From positions 51,785,554-51,849,553 of the forward strand of contig OX485803.1 in NCBI GenBank assembly GCA_950295325.1: a stretch of 64,000 bases of DNA. The letters are read 5' to 3'. The notes beneath the pieces were generated by a model, which was not told the origin of the DNA, did no database searches, and saw nothing but the letters and a program-made list of their open reading frames with translations. Numbering within the stretch: the stretch's first letter is position 1; each line of letters opens with the position of its first letter. The stretch is from Polytrichum commune. Its lineage: Eukaryota; Streptophyta; Polytrichopsida; Polytrichales; Polytrichaceae. This document shows positions 23,935-36,152 of this stretch, one piece after another. The position numbers and the translations under genes are program-made.

Positions 23935-24840
23935 CAGGGGTGTTTTTTCACAAGGTCCCTAACATGTCTAGGGACATGTTCATAAAAGAAAAACATTTCC
24001 AGTGGACGGGTTCTTAGAAAATGAACCGGTTTTGGGACGTGTCAAATTCACTTTGGACGGGTTCTAAAAATAACATTTTTTAAAATTAAAAAAATGGTAC
24101 AAATATCAATTACGTTATGTCATATATGACATGTGAATATAAGCATAATGCAATCAAACCACTAATACCCAATCAAACTATCAATCTTGAAGTGCTTGAT
24201 TCACCTGCATACATTAATTCATCAACCACAAAATTTAGAACCTTTTTAACATAATGTCAAAGATTATAATTGAAGGTAAACTTAGTAATTGAATAAGAAT
24301 TAGTATATATAAACATGTTAAAAAGTTTAAAAATAAAGAGCTACTTACCCTTCAAAGAAATGGACGAATTCTCCTATCCTTCATGTTTCTCCAAACAAGC
24401 ATCATTGCATTCCAATCGATGTTAGTTTCAAATGAACCGGTTGAGTTTGAGTGACTGAGTCTAGTTCAGTTTCTCTGAACTGGTCTGTGGACAAACAGAC
24501 AAAATGGGGCAGTGACAGGCTGGCAAATTGGTAATTATAATAGAAAAAGCATAAATGAACGAAGATAGTAAGATACTATTGTTTCCAAGTGGCAAGTGCA
24601 CCAATCACATGCCGACATCTTTCGGGTTATCTTTATCGATTTGTTTTTTCCTTTAACCTTTTCATGGACGGGTTGGTTTAGAAATTACCGGTTTTGGGAC
24701 GGGTTGTTTTTTCTTCAACCTTTCTATGGACGGGTTGGTTTTGAAATCACCGGTTTTGGGACGGGTTGCAATTTTTTTTGCCTTTCAATTCGAGGTTTTG
24801 GGACGTGGACGGGTAAAAACTTTGTGAAAAAACAGCCCTG
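23935..24840. mobile_element. hAT-like non-autonomous DNA transposon with perfect 8-bp target duplication
   Basis: 906 bp. The left terminus is CAGGGGTGTTTTTTCACAAG and the inverted right terminus is CAGGGCTGTTTTTTCACAAA. The element is flanked by CATGTATA at 23927-23934 and again at 24841-24848. A CAGGG terminus plus an 8-bp duplication is the signature of the hAT superfamily. It has no transposase ORF. Inside, a block beginning ATGGACGGGTTGGTTT and ending CGGTTTTGGGACGGGTTG is repeated at 24664-24706 and 24726-24768. Related GGACGGGTTC and CGGTTTTGGGACG strings lie near the left end at about 24004-24060. Such subterminal motif arrays are where hAT transposases bind. The perfect duplication suggests a fairly recent insertion. 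Confidence 0.9.
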
Positions 24841-24908
24841 CATGTATACGTTCATGATCATTTAATTTGCAAATTCTATATTTGACGTCACGTGAACGGA
24901 TCGGATGC

Positions 24909-24940
<32 letters not shown>

Positions 24941-24942
24941 AT
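24909..24942. repeat. (TA)n(TG)n microsatellite
   Basis: Compound AT then GT dinucleotide tract, about 34 bp, lying 60 bp outside the hAT-like element. Confidence 0.9.
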
Positions 24943-27900
24943 GTACGGTAAAAGTAAGTATAGTGCCTTGGACCTATGTTTGGGGAAAACCGACGGCTAG
25001 TTCATTATCAGCCGATGGATTTCCCCTCATGGCCGGTCCAAATTTCCAACCATCGGATGGCAATCCGACTGTAATTTCAATCCTCCGGCAATTAGCCGAT
25101 GGACCAAAAAATGTCCCGGAAATGTAGCCAATTCTTCTTGTGAGTTACTGGATTTCAGCCAGAAGCATCCAGAGTGCTATTTGTCTGGGGCATCTGATGA
25201 TGCACTTGAGGAAGTACCCTAAACCTTAAACTTTTTGAATTATGCAACCTTTCCATGACCAAATCCAATTGTTTCTATGAAGAATTGGGGGACCCTTGGC
25301 CTTCAAGCGGTGAAGGCATTGCTAGGTTCAATTCCTGCCAAGGATATTAACTCTTCAAATTTAAAGTTTTGAACATGCCTTTCTTTTCACTTATTCAAGA
25401 TTTTGTACTAAGAAATGATTTCTAATAACTTTTCATACATTTTTAAAACAATTAGTACCGATATGAATTCCATTTAATCGGATATTGGCCAATGAAAATA
25501 TGAAAATATAGGCAATTGGCCGATTGATTTTACAAAAGACCGGCTGTTGCCGATGTAAATTGGAAAAAATCCGACCCTTCGTAGCAACTACCGGCAATTA
25601 GCCACTAAGGCTTCAAAAACTTCCCGAACTCTGCCTTGGACTCATGTGTGTTGTATATATAAACGAAGTATATACACTTTCATATATATATATATGTGCA
25701 AATGAACGACTGTTGCAGACTCATAATTATGTGAGCTCCATGGAGCCAATTTTAAATTATAAATAGGGTTTGCACCCATTTGAATGCATGGGGACGGACG
25801 GGGCAATTACATTATAGGGCTCTAGCTAGCTAGCTAGCTAGCTAGGGCGCCTGTCTACGTAGAGACAAGGAGGTGTTATTTTTAAGCCTTGTTCTTATTA
25901 TTGTTCGTATTCTTATTATTGTTATTATTATTCCGGCTCTTTGTGTGGGATCATTCATGCGGGTGTTGGTGATGAATTGGGTGAAGTTAAAGAGGCCTGC
26001 CCGCTCGATGTCATGCAGCATATATATATATATATGTAAGTTCGATGGGAGTGGGAATTTGGGAAACAATAATAAGTTAAGTTAAATCCCCTCTCCTCCT
26101 CAAAAAGATGCCCACACCACCACCACCACGACTACTACTACCAACCAAAAGGGCTTGAAGCCACTTGATGTCCACAGTCAAGAGAGAGAGAGAGAGAGAG
26201 AGAGGAAGGAAAAGGGGAGGGGAAGGAAGGGGGGGGGGGGGTGTCATGGGGTGTTGATCCTAAAAGCCAAAAATTGAGAGCGGGGACGGGACAACTCCTA
26301 AGAACCAAAAAGTGCAAGGGACAACCCTCCCCCGTATTGCCTTTCATTTGTCGACAACTTTTCGATGCTCCCCAACGGCCCCTAGGCCGGCTTCACGCTC
26401 AAATAGGGGCGACCGATGCTCGGATCGGGAGCACTTATTGTGAACAACAACAACTCCATATTAGCTTCGTTACTAGGAATGAATAAACAAGTAACTATAA
26501 CAATAACAATGGCATTATGAATGATAATGCTCTCCTTCTATTGCATCGATCGTCCACGAATCCAAGGTTAGGGGTCGACGTAATTGTTCGTATGTAGCAT
26601 CAATGGCAACAATAGTTGCTACATAGACTAAAGGGGATTTGTCCAACTCCCGGGATGGTGGACCAAGCCATGTCATCCCATAAGGCTCGATGTGGGTCCA
26701 TTATTATTTATTGAAGGGGAAAAACAAAAGTCGAGAGGAGGGGGGGGGGGGATTGTATTAGTTGTTATGAAGGAGACATGATTTTGAAGGGAATAATAAT
26801 GGCCAGGCCTAGATGTCCTCGCCTCTTTGATCTGGGCCCCACCACTCCTACCAAGTTAATAAGGAGGTCTAGTAAAACAAGCATGATTCCCCGTAAGTTT
26901 TGTGGTCAATTTATCTCAAGTGGGTCTCCCCTAGACTATTCAGAACTTTTGATACTAATCTATGGATCAAAATCCCCCACAAAAGGAAATTTACACATGC
27001 TCTAATAATAGTAGAATGTCTTGCATTATCACCTCGGGTAAGATTGTAGGGCCTTAGCTCAAAGCAGTGGGTACCTAGACCTAAGACACCCTAAAAGCCC
27101 AAATCCCCCACCTCGTGGATTAGTCGACGTCGGTTTTATAAGAAGTATGTTTAGACTCGTTACTTTGGGGAACCATGTAGGCATATGGTTAAGTGCGACA
27201 TTCCAATTGGTGTATCATGTTAATCGGGGTGGTCTTTACGATTCGTCATGTGATGCCAAATATCATGCACTTCCCTCTCTTGATGATCATTATGACTATT
27301 TTCAGATGGAATGCCAGAAGCTAACACCAGGAAAAAGGAAAAGAAAAAATTCAAGAACCAAGAAAACACGGCCACATACCCTCTCTACCTAGTTGCTACC
27401 TCGTGATTCCAAGACAATCAAGTGGGGGTTGGGGGATGAACAGTGCAGCCCGCACTAAACCAAATGCGTTGGGGTGGTTTGAGGCCAGGTATGGGGCCAA
27501 GAAACTTGGGAACCAAAACACCCTTAACCTGGACCCTCCTTGTGGACTCCAGATTGGGCCCAACCTTGAGATTTTTTTATTTTCTCGGAGGGGGTGGGAT
27601 ATCAATGCTTGGGAGTGGGGACCCACGAGATTTGACAAGATATCGGTGCCACATCATTACCGCCACATCATCGCCCTCCTATTTGGACTCACTCTCTCTC
27701 GGACCCCTCCCTAGCATAACCTCTCTTTGGACCCCAACTTGTTCACACTCTCAACCAATAGGATTGCTTGATTTTGAACTCCCCTTTGGCGTTGGACCCT
27801 AGTGATGCAGCCCTAGTCCTAATTAGTGTGGGTAGGGGGGGGGGGGGTAACAAATGAAATGGGGAATTACATACATACATACAGCCAGTAGTTGGTTGGG

Positions 27901-29698
27901 GGAATGGGGTTGAAGGTAGTATTGAGGAGGGGCTCCTCACACACTGTAGGCTTAGAAAGCGGCCTAAGTGTAGGCCTAAACCATGGCTGCTGTGCCTGCC
28001 CTTTTGGCTTGGGCACACATGGAAAGCTATTAATAATAATAACACCGCCACCTTTTCCCACAAAATAGAGGAAGTATGTTAGTGTTGCAGCAAATCTATT
28101 CTGGTCGGAACCAGTGTGTGGCTATGGATGGATGAACGTCTGGATGGATGGATGAGAAAACGGACGGATGGATGGAGGGGAGGGGTGTGTAGGTTTGTCT
28201 GTGGTGGGTTCCATTCATTAGACCCATTAATTATAAGCAGGAGCGGGCCCACTCCATGACCGGGGAGAAACTCGACCGCTAGTTACAGATGAGCCCGTTA
28301 GAGCTCATTTTAATAATAACCAACCCACCCATCGTTGTTTTTTTAAAGAAACTAGGGAATATACCCTCCAAATTAAATAAAAAAACCCGGGAGATCGCAA
28401 CATGGAATTAAGTCCGGTGGGGGGCTTGGGAACCACTACTATTACGACGACGATTACTACTACTACTATTACTACTAATAAGATGATCTTGAGAGGATTT
28501 GTGTGCCGGGAAATGTTCCCGGGGTGTGTGGGGCCACGAAGGTGAAGGGATTTTTTTGTGGGGTTTGAAGGAGACCCTAGCTCATAGTCCATCGTGGCCA
28601 AGCAATCGGGGTCAAATTGATAATACGAGACATGCTTTTGGATTCCTAGGATGGGGAGGCTTTGACTGTTATAGGGGGGGGGGGGGAGGGCGGGTAATGA
28701 GGCTAGCTAGTCGCGTCGCCACCCCCACATTTGTAGTATGCATGACTCGGTACTTGAAATCACTAAGAAATTGAGTCCGCAAAGCCGTGTTGAACAAGAC
28801 ATTCGTCCCCACTACCGGGGGGACACATGTAAACTTCCACTTCAAAGTTGCAATGTTGTTTTTTTATTTTATATATATACCACTCACCAACAACAAGAAA
28901 AAGGGAAAGTAGTTAGTTAGGTCTCCCCCCCCCCACCACAACCATGAAAGATGCCTGCTCTCCGATGGCAGTTGGGTGTGATATTTAGTGACTTGTGGAC
29001 TCCGTAATATCATGCTTTTGTGGCACCCAAATTGCACGTGATATTGAAGAGTTTTGTAGTGTTAGCGTGGATGCGTGTGACATTATGGAATAATCATAAA
29101 GTCGAGATCGGAAGAATGACGATGATTACAATGATGGCGACGTGGTGTGTGCAAGCACGTGGGTTGAATTCTTCGGTGGTTTATTTTAATGTCGAAACTC
29201 GTGATATATGGGAGTGAGATTTAAGCTGAGAACCTCCGTTCCTTTCGGGACATAAGAGAAAGGAGTGACGATGTGGAGGTTCATACTACAAAGTTTAGAG
29301 TGTGTATTAATACATGCAAATGGCAACTTCACTAACACTTTGCACGTTAAAGTTCTTACGATTCACCAATGTGCCATGTCGACTTCTTTTAAGATTGCAC
29401 TTGATAGTTTTGGGACATGCGGTACTTTCACTTCAAAAACAAGATTAATTAGTGTTGAAGCGACCATGGGAGACCGGTAGATAAGTCAAACGTAGAGTAT
29501 TGGTCTTTGAATTTGCCATGAGAGGAGAATCGCACGTTCTAGCCAAGCATTTGTAACACCTCGTTGAGAATTTGCTGCTCGTTTCGATTATAATGTACTC
29601 CAACTTCACATGCATGCACATTGATGCCTAAGGTTTATTGCCATTACAATAAGAGGGGAGTATCACATATGAGCGTCCCCTCCCATTTCTCCTACATT

Positions 29699-29700
29699 AA

Positions 29701-29731
<31 letters not shown>
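29699..29731. repeat. (AAAG)n microsatellite
   Basis: About eight uninterrupted AAAG units. Confidence 0.9.
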
Positions 29732-32483
29732 TGTGACCCCTATGAGTTCATGGCTTATTCACCTCAATTGACTTGGATTAGACTAATTTTGGGTCTTTAA
29801 AACTAAGTTGAGAAGGTGGCAGTAAGTTGACAGACGTACCTCTCAAGAAGAACATTGAAATAGGTCAGAATTGTGGGGTGAAGATCAAAGGAAACAAAGT
29901 GCACTTTTCTCATGCATTTTTTGAGTTGGGTTTAGACGTAGGATGTACCTATATTATGCTACACGTGCCACTTAATTTTTATAATCGGTGTCTTGATTTT
30001 TTTTATACTAGGGTACTTGGCATTATACTTATTTCATCCAAGTTGCAATGCTCCAACAACATGAGTCATTCCAACGACAATACACATATGATTTAGTGTG
30101 GCATCAAAATTGGTGTGCGATGTTGATTAGAGTGGTCTGTGAGATTTGTCACGAAGCATCAAGTGTCATGCGACACCTTCTCTTGTTGCCACCCAATGAT
30201 TGCAAGACAATTCATGTGGATTTATAATTGATATTGTGGACCACACTAAATCATACATTTAGCAAAGTGTCATTGTCTCGACCTCGGGTTGTCTTGAGCT
30301 TGCATCTCACTGAGAATTAGGATTCAAGAATGGTGGTCTCTAAAAGTCGCGTTTCCCTTAATCTATCATGCCCATGTTGACATCTACAAAGACATGATTG
30401 CTACACCAACATCACTTATCAATGCGGCCCACTATAATTTGGACACACCACGATCACTTTTGTCAATGTAACGTTTCTTGACCCATGTCAATTTTGAGCA
30501 CACAATATCATATGTTCATAATTGGTAACATCGAATAATGAATAGATGCATTCACATAAAACAATGTGACACGTCAAATATTTTTGTTTGTAAGAAACTG
30601 TCACCTCACCGATCATAATAGTAGATTTCACGATTTCCCCTTTCAAAACCTAAGTACTCACTCTTCACCTCGATCATGCAACCCGGCCTGCAACATCATT
30701 TCAAGAAGAGGACACACATCCCTAAATTCTCATAAACTTAAGTCTACAATTAGCATGGGCAACCCTAACTTGTGTGGGCCATGCTAGTTTCTACATGCCC
30801 ACCCTAAACTGCCAGACCACACTAATAGGTGGTATATGTGTAGTTGTCATTCTTTGATATCTCGTGTTCCTTACAAGTACTTAGTACCCATATATCTATA
30901 TATATCAATTTTCTTCTCCTAGTGGGTGGATTTTCCTACACATCTTTGAGGTCCTGATGTGTCGGACAATTAATGGCATCATCTAGGTATTCATCATCCC
31001 TCAAAGCTAGTAATGTACGTCCTTCTTGAAGATGGGTGGCAAGTAAAGGTAGGTGTAGGGTAATGGACCACCTTCAGTGCCCCTTCACATGCAAGTAGTT
31101 TTCAAGGACAAGTGCTAGAACAAGCCCTCATGTGTGGAATACATCAAGGCAAGTGCATTACACCGCATAATAATTGAAAATGGTGCATTCCATGCGGGAA
31201 CTCTTTTGATTCATGTCTATGAAATTTTTGAACGCATGAAACTAAAGATGATTTTCTTATTATTATCATAGTTATTTAAAAGACCCCTTCTCCATTTCCA
31301 GTAGAAATCATATGAGTTTTCGCTGAATCGAATAGATAATAACAACCATGGCATTAAAAACTCGAGGATTACATGTACTAAGAGAAGACCAGACCGTGAA
31401 GACATTTGTTGCACTTTCTTTTAGGTCGTATGCAAACAAGAATCGAGGACACCCCCACAAATCAAACTGTTGTAATATGTGGATACGTTTATACATGGCA
31501 TGATCTTTACTTTGTCCCCTATTGAATGTACCCATTTCCAACACATGTGTTTTCTAAATATATCACATGTTGAAACACCCGAAAGCTTGTGACACCACTT
31601 GCTTATTCTTCAATCTCATGGATGATGCATTTAAATGCACCCATGTGACTATGAGAGGTCTCCTCCTGAGGCGACATGTACTTTTCTTCTCTTGCAATTG
31701 AATTTTTGTTTTTGATTCGTGTCAAAAAAAAAGAGACTAGGAGAGGTCCCTATGGTTCTCAACTTCAAGTACTCATAAGATGGCCAACTATGGGTTCAGA
31801 AATCATGTTTCTTTTTGGGATCCCGTCGGGTTTTTCATGTATATGTTTTTTCACATGAATGTTATTTCAAGCCGAAACCTCATTCAACAAGAAACTCACA
31901 AATACACCTACACATAATGCCCAATTTGGGTGTTTCTCACAAAGGAACGACAAATAATGTTGAGGGTTCACATTTACAATCGGCGACGCCACATGGGCGG
32001 TTCACAATTGGTATTGAGCAAGACACCTAGAATCGGTGACACTAAACACAATAACTACACCACATACGATATTCAGTGTCACTCTCTCACTCATGATTTG
32101 GAGTTACAAAACACACTCCATCTTTTTCACCATTGAATACCAAGTGTGAAGTGGTTAGTGGTCTCGCATGTCCCAACAACCAATTCGACATTCATTGGTA
32201 ACCTACGAGACACACCCAAAATAGATTCCCAATAGCAAAGTGACACACACAACACACTATCTACCATAACGTAGGCACTCCGGGCTCTTATATCCTCAAT
32301 TGCCTCAAAACGACGGAAATAGGTGCCTCTACACACCCCCCCACCCCCCCACCCAACACACACGACGGGGGTTGGTCATGGCCATGAACTTGGCAAGCCT
32401 CGTCGCAACAACAACAACAACAAAAAAACATAATGGCCGAGTGGAGGGGCAAAAAGAGAAGGGGGAACAACAATGAGGGAAAA

Positions 32484-32502
32484 GGGGGGGGGGGGGGGGG
32501 GG
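32484..32502. repeat. 19-base poly-G run
   Basis: The longest G homopolymer in the window; the neighbourhood carries further long G or C runs at 32638-32648, 32750-32759 and 33069-33082. It is polymorphism-prone and potentially quadruplex-forming. Confidence 0.9.
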
Positions 32503-32579
32503 TGGGGGGATGGGAGTCATGAATCGTGCTTCCTGGGACGAGCGTCAGGAGGCAATTAATTACCTTACCAACAACATAC

Positions 32580-33480
32580 ACATTCTCTCCCTCTCTCTCC
32601 CTCTCTCTCCCTCTCCCTTTCCCTCCTCCTTACCCCTGGGGGGGGGGGCAGGCAGGGCAACCATGGACCTCACATGGGAGCAGGGGCACTCAGGGTTCGT
32701 ACCCATGACTGCAACCCGGACACATGGAGCCTGCAGGCTAAAGCTAAAGCCCCCCCCCCTCCGCCCCTGCATGCACACCCACTAACCCCTCTCACTAACT
32801 AGCCCGCTTAGTGAGTGAGCTGAGCCACTAGCGACTGGCTGACTGGCAAGGCAACTAGTGTGGTGTAGTGTAGTGGGCGTTTGAAAAGTCACTAGTGGGG
32901 GAGGGGGGCGGGGGATGGCCGACCGGGTCATGGAGGGGAGGGGGGGGGTGAGGTGGATTAAGTGGGTGGCCGTGTTTTAGTGGAGTGGGGCGAGGGGGGG
33001 TGGAAGCGGAGGGAAGGGAGTGACTAATTGGGATTAGTGGGTGATTAGTAAGTGACTAATGGGAGAAAGGGGGGGGGGGGGGAGGCTAGGCCTTTTGAAG
33101 AGGAGCGTCCGTCGTCGTCCTCCCCTCGTGCCCCCCCTCCGCCACCGCCCTCTTTGCACAAGCCTGCCTTCTTCATTGCCCCGCCCGCGAGGTTTTGCAG
33201 GCTAGGATCTCGCTCCGTGTCCCCTGTGAAGCCGATTCCCTTGTTGCGCCCCTCTCGCTGGTCAGTATGAGCCCTCACTCGCTCACTTTGCTCCAGGTTT
33301 GAGTCAGATAGATCTCTTCCAGACTCGGTCACTCACAAAACCACAATAGCGCGCGCGTAAAACACACACAGGCAGAGAGAGAGAGAGAGGGAGGGAGGGA
33401 GGGAGGGGGGAGAGACTGGGGGTTTAACGTGAGTAGTGCAACGTGTTTGAGGATTTTTCGTTCGCTCGCTCGGCGCTCGC
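32580..33480 (+). promoter_or_regulatory. Putative promoter and start region of the DCD gene
   Basis: Composition changes sharply here from AT-rich to GC-rich. It has a pyrimidine-rich patch (CTCTCCCTCTCTCTCC-like, about 32583-32626), long G runs and a GA tract (about 33371-33390). Pyrimidine patches near the start site are common in plant core promoters. The DCD coding start is about 2.7 kb downstream, reached through a long leader. I could not pick a single TATA box or start site, so the bounds are approximate. Confidence 0.4.
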
Positions 33481-36152
33481 ATACGGCCGCTCAGCATCCT
33501 GTAGCTTCCCTCCTGCCTGCGCTAAGAGTGAGTGTGTGCGTGCGTGTGTGTTTTCGAGGTTTTTGAGCTTCTCGGGAAGTTGGCCATACAGCCCCCGCCC
33601 GCGGGTGCTTTGTTCATGTGGCTCATCGTCCCTGCTGTTTCTATTGCGGCTGTTTGTGAGAGACAGGGTGGAGGTTTTTGGTTCGTTGGTGGTGGATCAG
33701 TGAGGTGTGTGTAAAGGTTCTAGGAACTCGGGTTTCATAAGGTTTTAGAGTTTCTGTGAAGGTTTATGTTTTCTTCTTCTCTTCAAGCCCCCCGCCTGCG
33801 ACGATACTACTGTTCATAAGCTTCATCACAAGGTTGGGTTAGTTTCATACTTGGCTGGCTGCCTCCTCAACGAGAACAGGCTCTTTCTCCTGTCAAGCAC
33901 AAGTCCGTTTCGTAAGTGCGAGGGTTAAGGAAATTTTGGTGTAGTTGAAACTGAGACGGCTCAGTGTTGGAGATAAATATTCTTTGTCTTCAAGCTTCCG
34001 CTATACCTTACACAAGTGAGACCATTGTATTTGCGAAATATCTCTTCCTCCTCTCAAAACTTGAGCACGTCGACTTTTTGAACCTTTTCCGAGACAGTGT
34101 GTGTGTCTTTAGAAGTGCGTGTATTACAGCAAACGGAAGCACTATCCATATCACTCCATCCACCTACAACCTGCTTGTCTTCGTTTCTTCAGCTTCAGAA
34201 ATATATTTCTGGAATAGATTTTCTACCGACTGCAACTAGAGCGGGTTATTGTTCGTTCAGGAGTTGGTCGGCCCCCCCCCCCCCTCTTCTAGCCTTTACC
34301 TTACCTTACCTTTTCTTTCTTCTCAAAACTTTCACGATAATCGCTTCATCCGTCTTCGAAACTATATATATTCCAAGGGGTCTCGGTCTCGTCTGTAAGG
34401 GGAGAGTTAAGCAAAGCCATTTGTTCATCTTCTTTCTTGTAGAAAAAGTCTGTCCACTTCTTGTAATAGCGTCTGCAAATAGCGCGCTTTGTTGTTGGCC
34501 TCTACGACTACTAGTCCCGTGGTTTTTGAAGCGGCTCCTGAAGACTCCATCACATTCTCCACAAGGAAAGAGTGACCTTCAGTTCCACAAATTTTGATGT
34601 CCATTTAGCCAAGGTACTTCCGTCTCCGGCTCCTCTTAAGTTATTAGTTGGCTAGTCACTGTTTTCTTGCCGTAGTTTCCTCATATTACAGGTCTTCCTA
34701 GAAGGACCCGACCGCACTACTAGCAGGGGAATAAAAAGGATTTCAATTATTTTCAAATATACTTTCTTAGACTTTGTTTGGGGACGCTCACATCAATCGT
34801 ATCGTTTCTCCTTATCCATTTGCATTTTAAAGATGGATGGATAGCTTAGGTCCAATCCGGCGCTGCCAGCCTTTTCTCAGCATACTCCCTGTTTTCTTTT
34901 TTTGTGAAATTTATTTAACTCTCAGTTTTCAAGACCTCTTGAAATTTCTTTCTCCGAGTCACAGTTCTTGTAAGGTCCGTCCGTCGAAGGTCTCAAGGTG
35001 CATGCGAGCGAGCGACTATAGGCATTCATTCATTTTCTTCTTTCTGTTTCCAAGTTCCCTCCCCTCCTCCCCTCCTCCTCAAGCTCCATAAAGACCACAA
35101 TAATAAAGATCCTTTGTTGTGTACTTCTGAGCTCTAACTTGTTGCAAAGAGGCTTCACATCATTTGTTCTCCGTACTTGGCTACATGACTTGATCAGCAC
35201 TCATTCTCTTCTGCACTTTGTTGTGGAACAAGTGCAACTTCTTTGTTCTGTCTGCAATATTAAAATAACATCTACGACCAGTAGTCTCTTTCTTTCATTC
35301 AAGTAGAGGATCCCTCATTTTCTCACGTTTCTCGAACGTGAGAGCACTTTCCACCAGATCCTGTTGCGAACATCATCTTCTTGTTCATCTTTAATTGTTT
35401 GCGAACCCCCAATTACTCTCCAATTCTTGACAACGTCAAGTATGATCCATTCACGTGAGGTTTGGCAGTGCGTTACAGGTTGTGAAATTTATGGTGGTCT
35501 TCTATCGTAATTGAGTCTGCACACCTCGTTTCTTCCTTATCCTATCCTTCTTAGCCTACGATATAGTGTGCATGATTGGTCATTGTGGACGTTATTTCCA
35601 AGAAGCATGAGATGATCATAAATTGCTTGTGTAATCATCCAACGATTCCAGCATTTGCGTGCTGTAGGATCGTATGCAGCTTTACTTTTCGGTAGAGTTT
35701 GAAGATGTTGTCGTTGTTATCAGAATTGTAATATCTAAATTTCAACTAAAGAGCCCATATCGCGGTTGTATTGCCGAGTCGAGTTATTCTCGGTTATAGA
35801 TGACGGTCTTTGTTTATATTTCCAACATATTTCCCAAGTGTCTCTTCATGGTGAACTACGTAGTCCCTCTCCACGGGATTGAAATTCTTCCCTGGCCGCA
35901 TGCAGTAAAGACGTGGCTTCTGCATTTTCTGTTATTTTCTTGCTGCAGCTCTTTTGAAATTCTGAGCCGTTGCACATCTCCGTGTTGCGAATCAATTGTT
36001 TGTACTCACTCAGTCACTACATTAGGGGTGGCGCTCTACACATGCATGTTTACGGAAACTGCATTTATATTTATAGGATATTATTAACATGGGCATTTTG
36101 TTGTGACCAGGCTTGGAGTTAAGGACGTGTAAAACTTAAATTTGGAGAAGAA
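33481..36152 (+). other. 5' leader and leader intron of the DCD gene (inferred)
   Basis: CT-rich DNA without a conserved ORF. A good acceptor (TTGTTGTGACCAG) ends at 36110. The exon from 36111 carries a short untranslated part before the ATG at 36153. The donor of the leader intron is not certain; several GGTGTGTG and AGGTTTAT sites between 33250 and 33760 could serve. Open frames in this stretch, including a 166-codon one at 34097-34597, have low-complexity Leu/Ser/Phe composition and look like chance. Confidence 0.4.

Larger units (their letters stand above)
24849..32579. other. Intergenic, microsatellite-rich, no gene seen
   Basis: No supported gene in about 7.7 kb. It contains TA/TG (24909-24942), CTAG (25822-25845), GA (26180-26204), GGAT (about 28125-28170) and AAAG (29699-29731) repeats. 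There are G or C runs of 10-19 at 26229-26241, 26740-26751, 27835-27847, 28674-28686, 28925-28934 and 32484-32502. Segments 27195-27425 and 30095-30225 share blocks (a CGACATTCCAATTGGTGTA-like start, then GTGGTCT, GATTCGTCATG, and CAAGACAATC) and look like two copies of an old repeat. The short CCGGCAATTAGCC motif occurs at about 25086 and 25591. Confidence 0.55.

Noticed and set aside
28305-28601. Val-rich minus-strand frame
   Set aside because: Its core is the translation of an ACT/ATT trinucleotide tract near 28435-28475.
34097-34597. 166-codon open frame on the plus strand
   Set aside because: Lies in the CT-rich leader region of the DCD gene; its Leu/Ser/Phe/Pro-rich composition follows from the base bias, and there is no domain.
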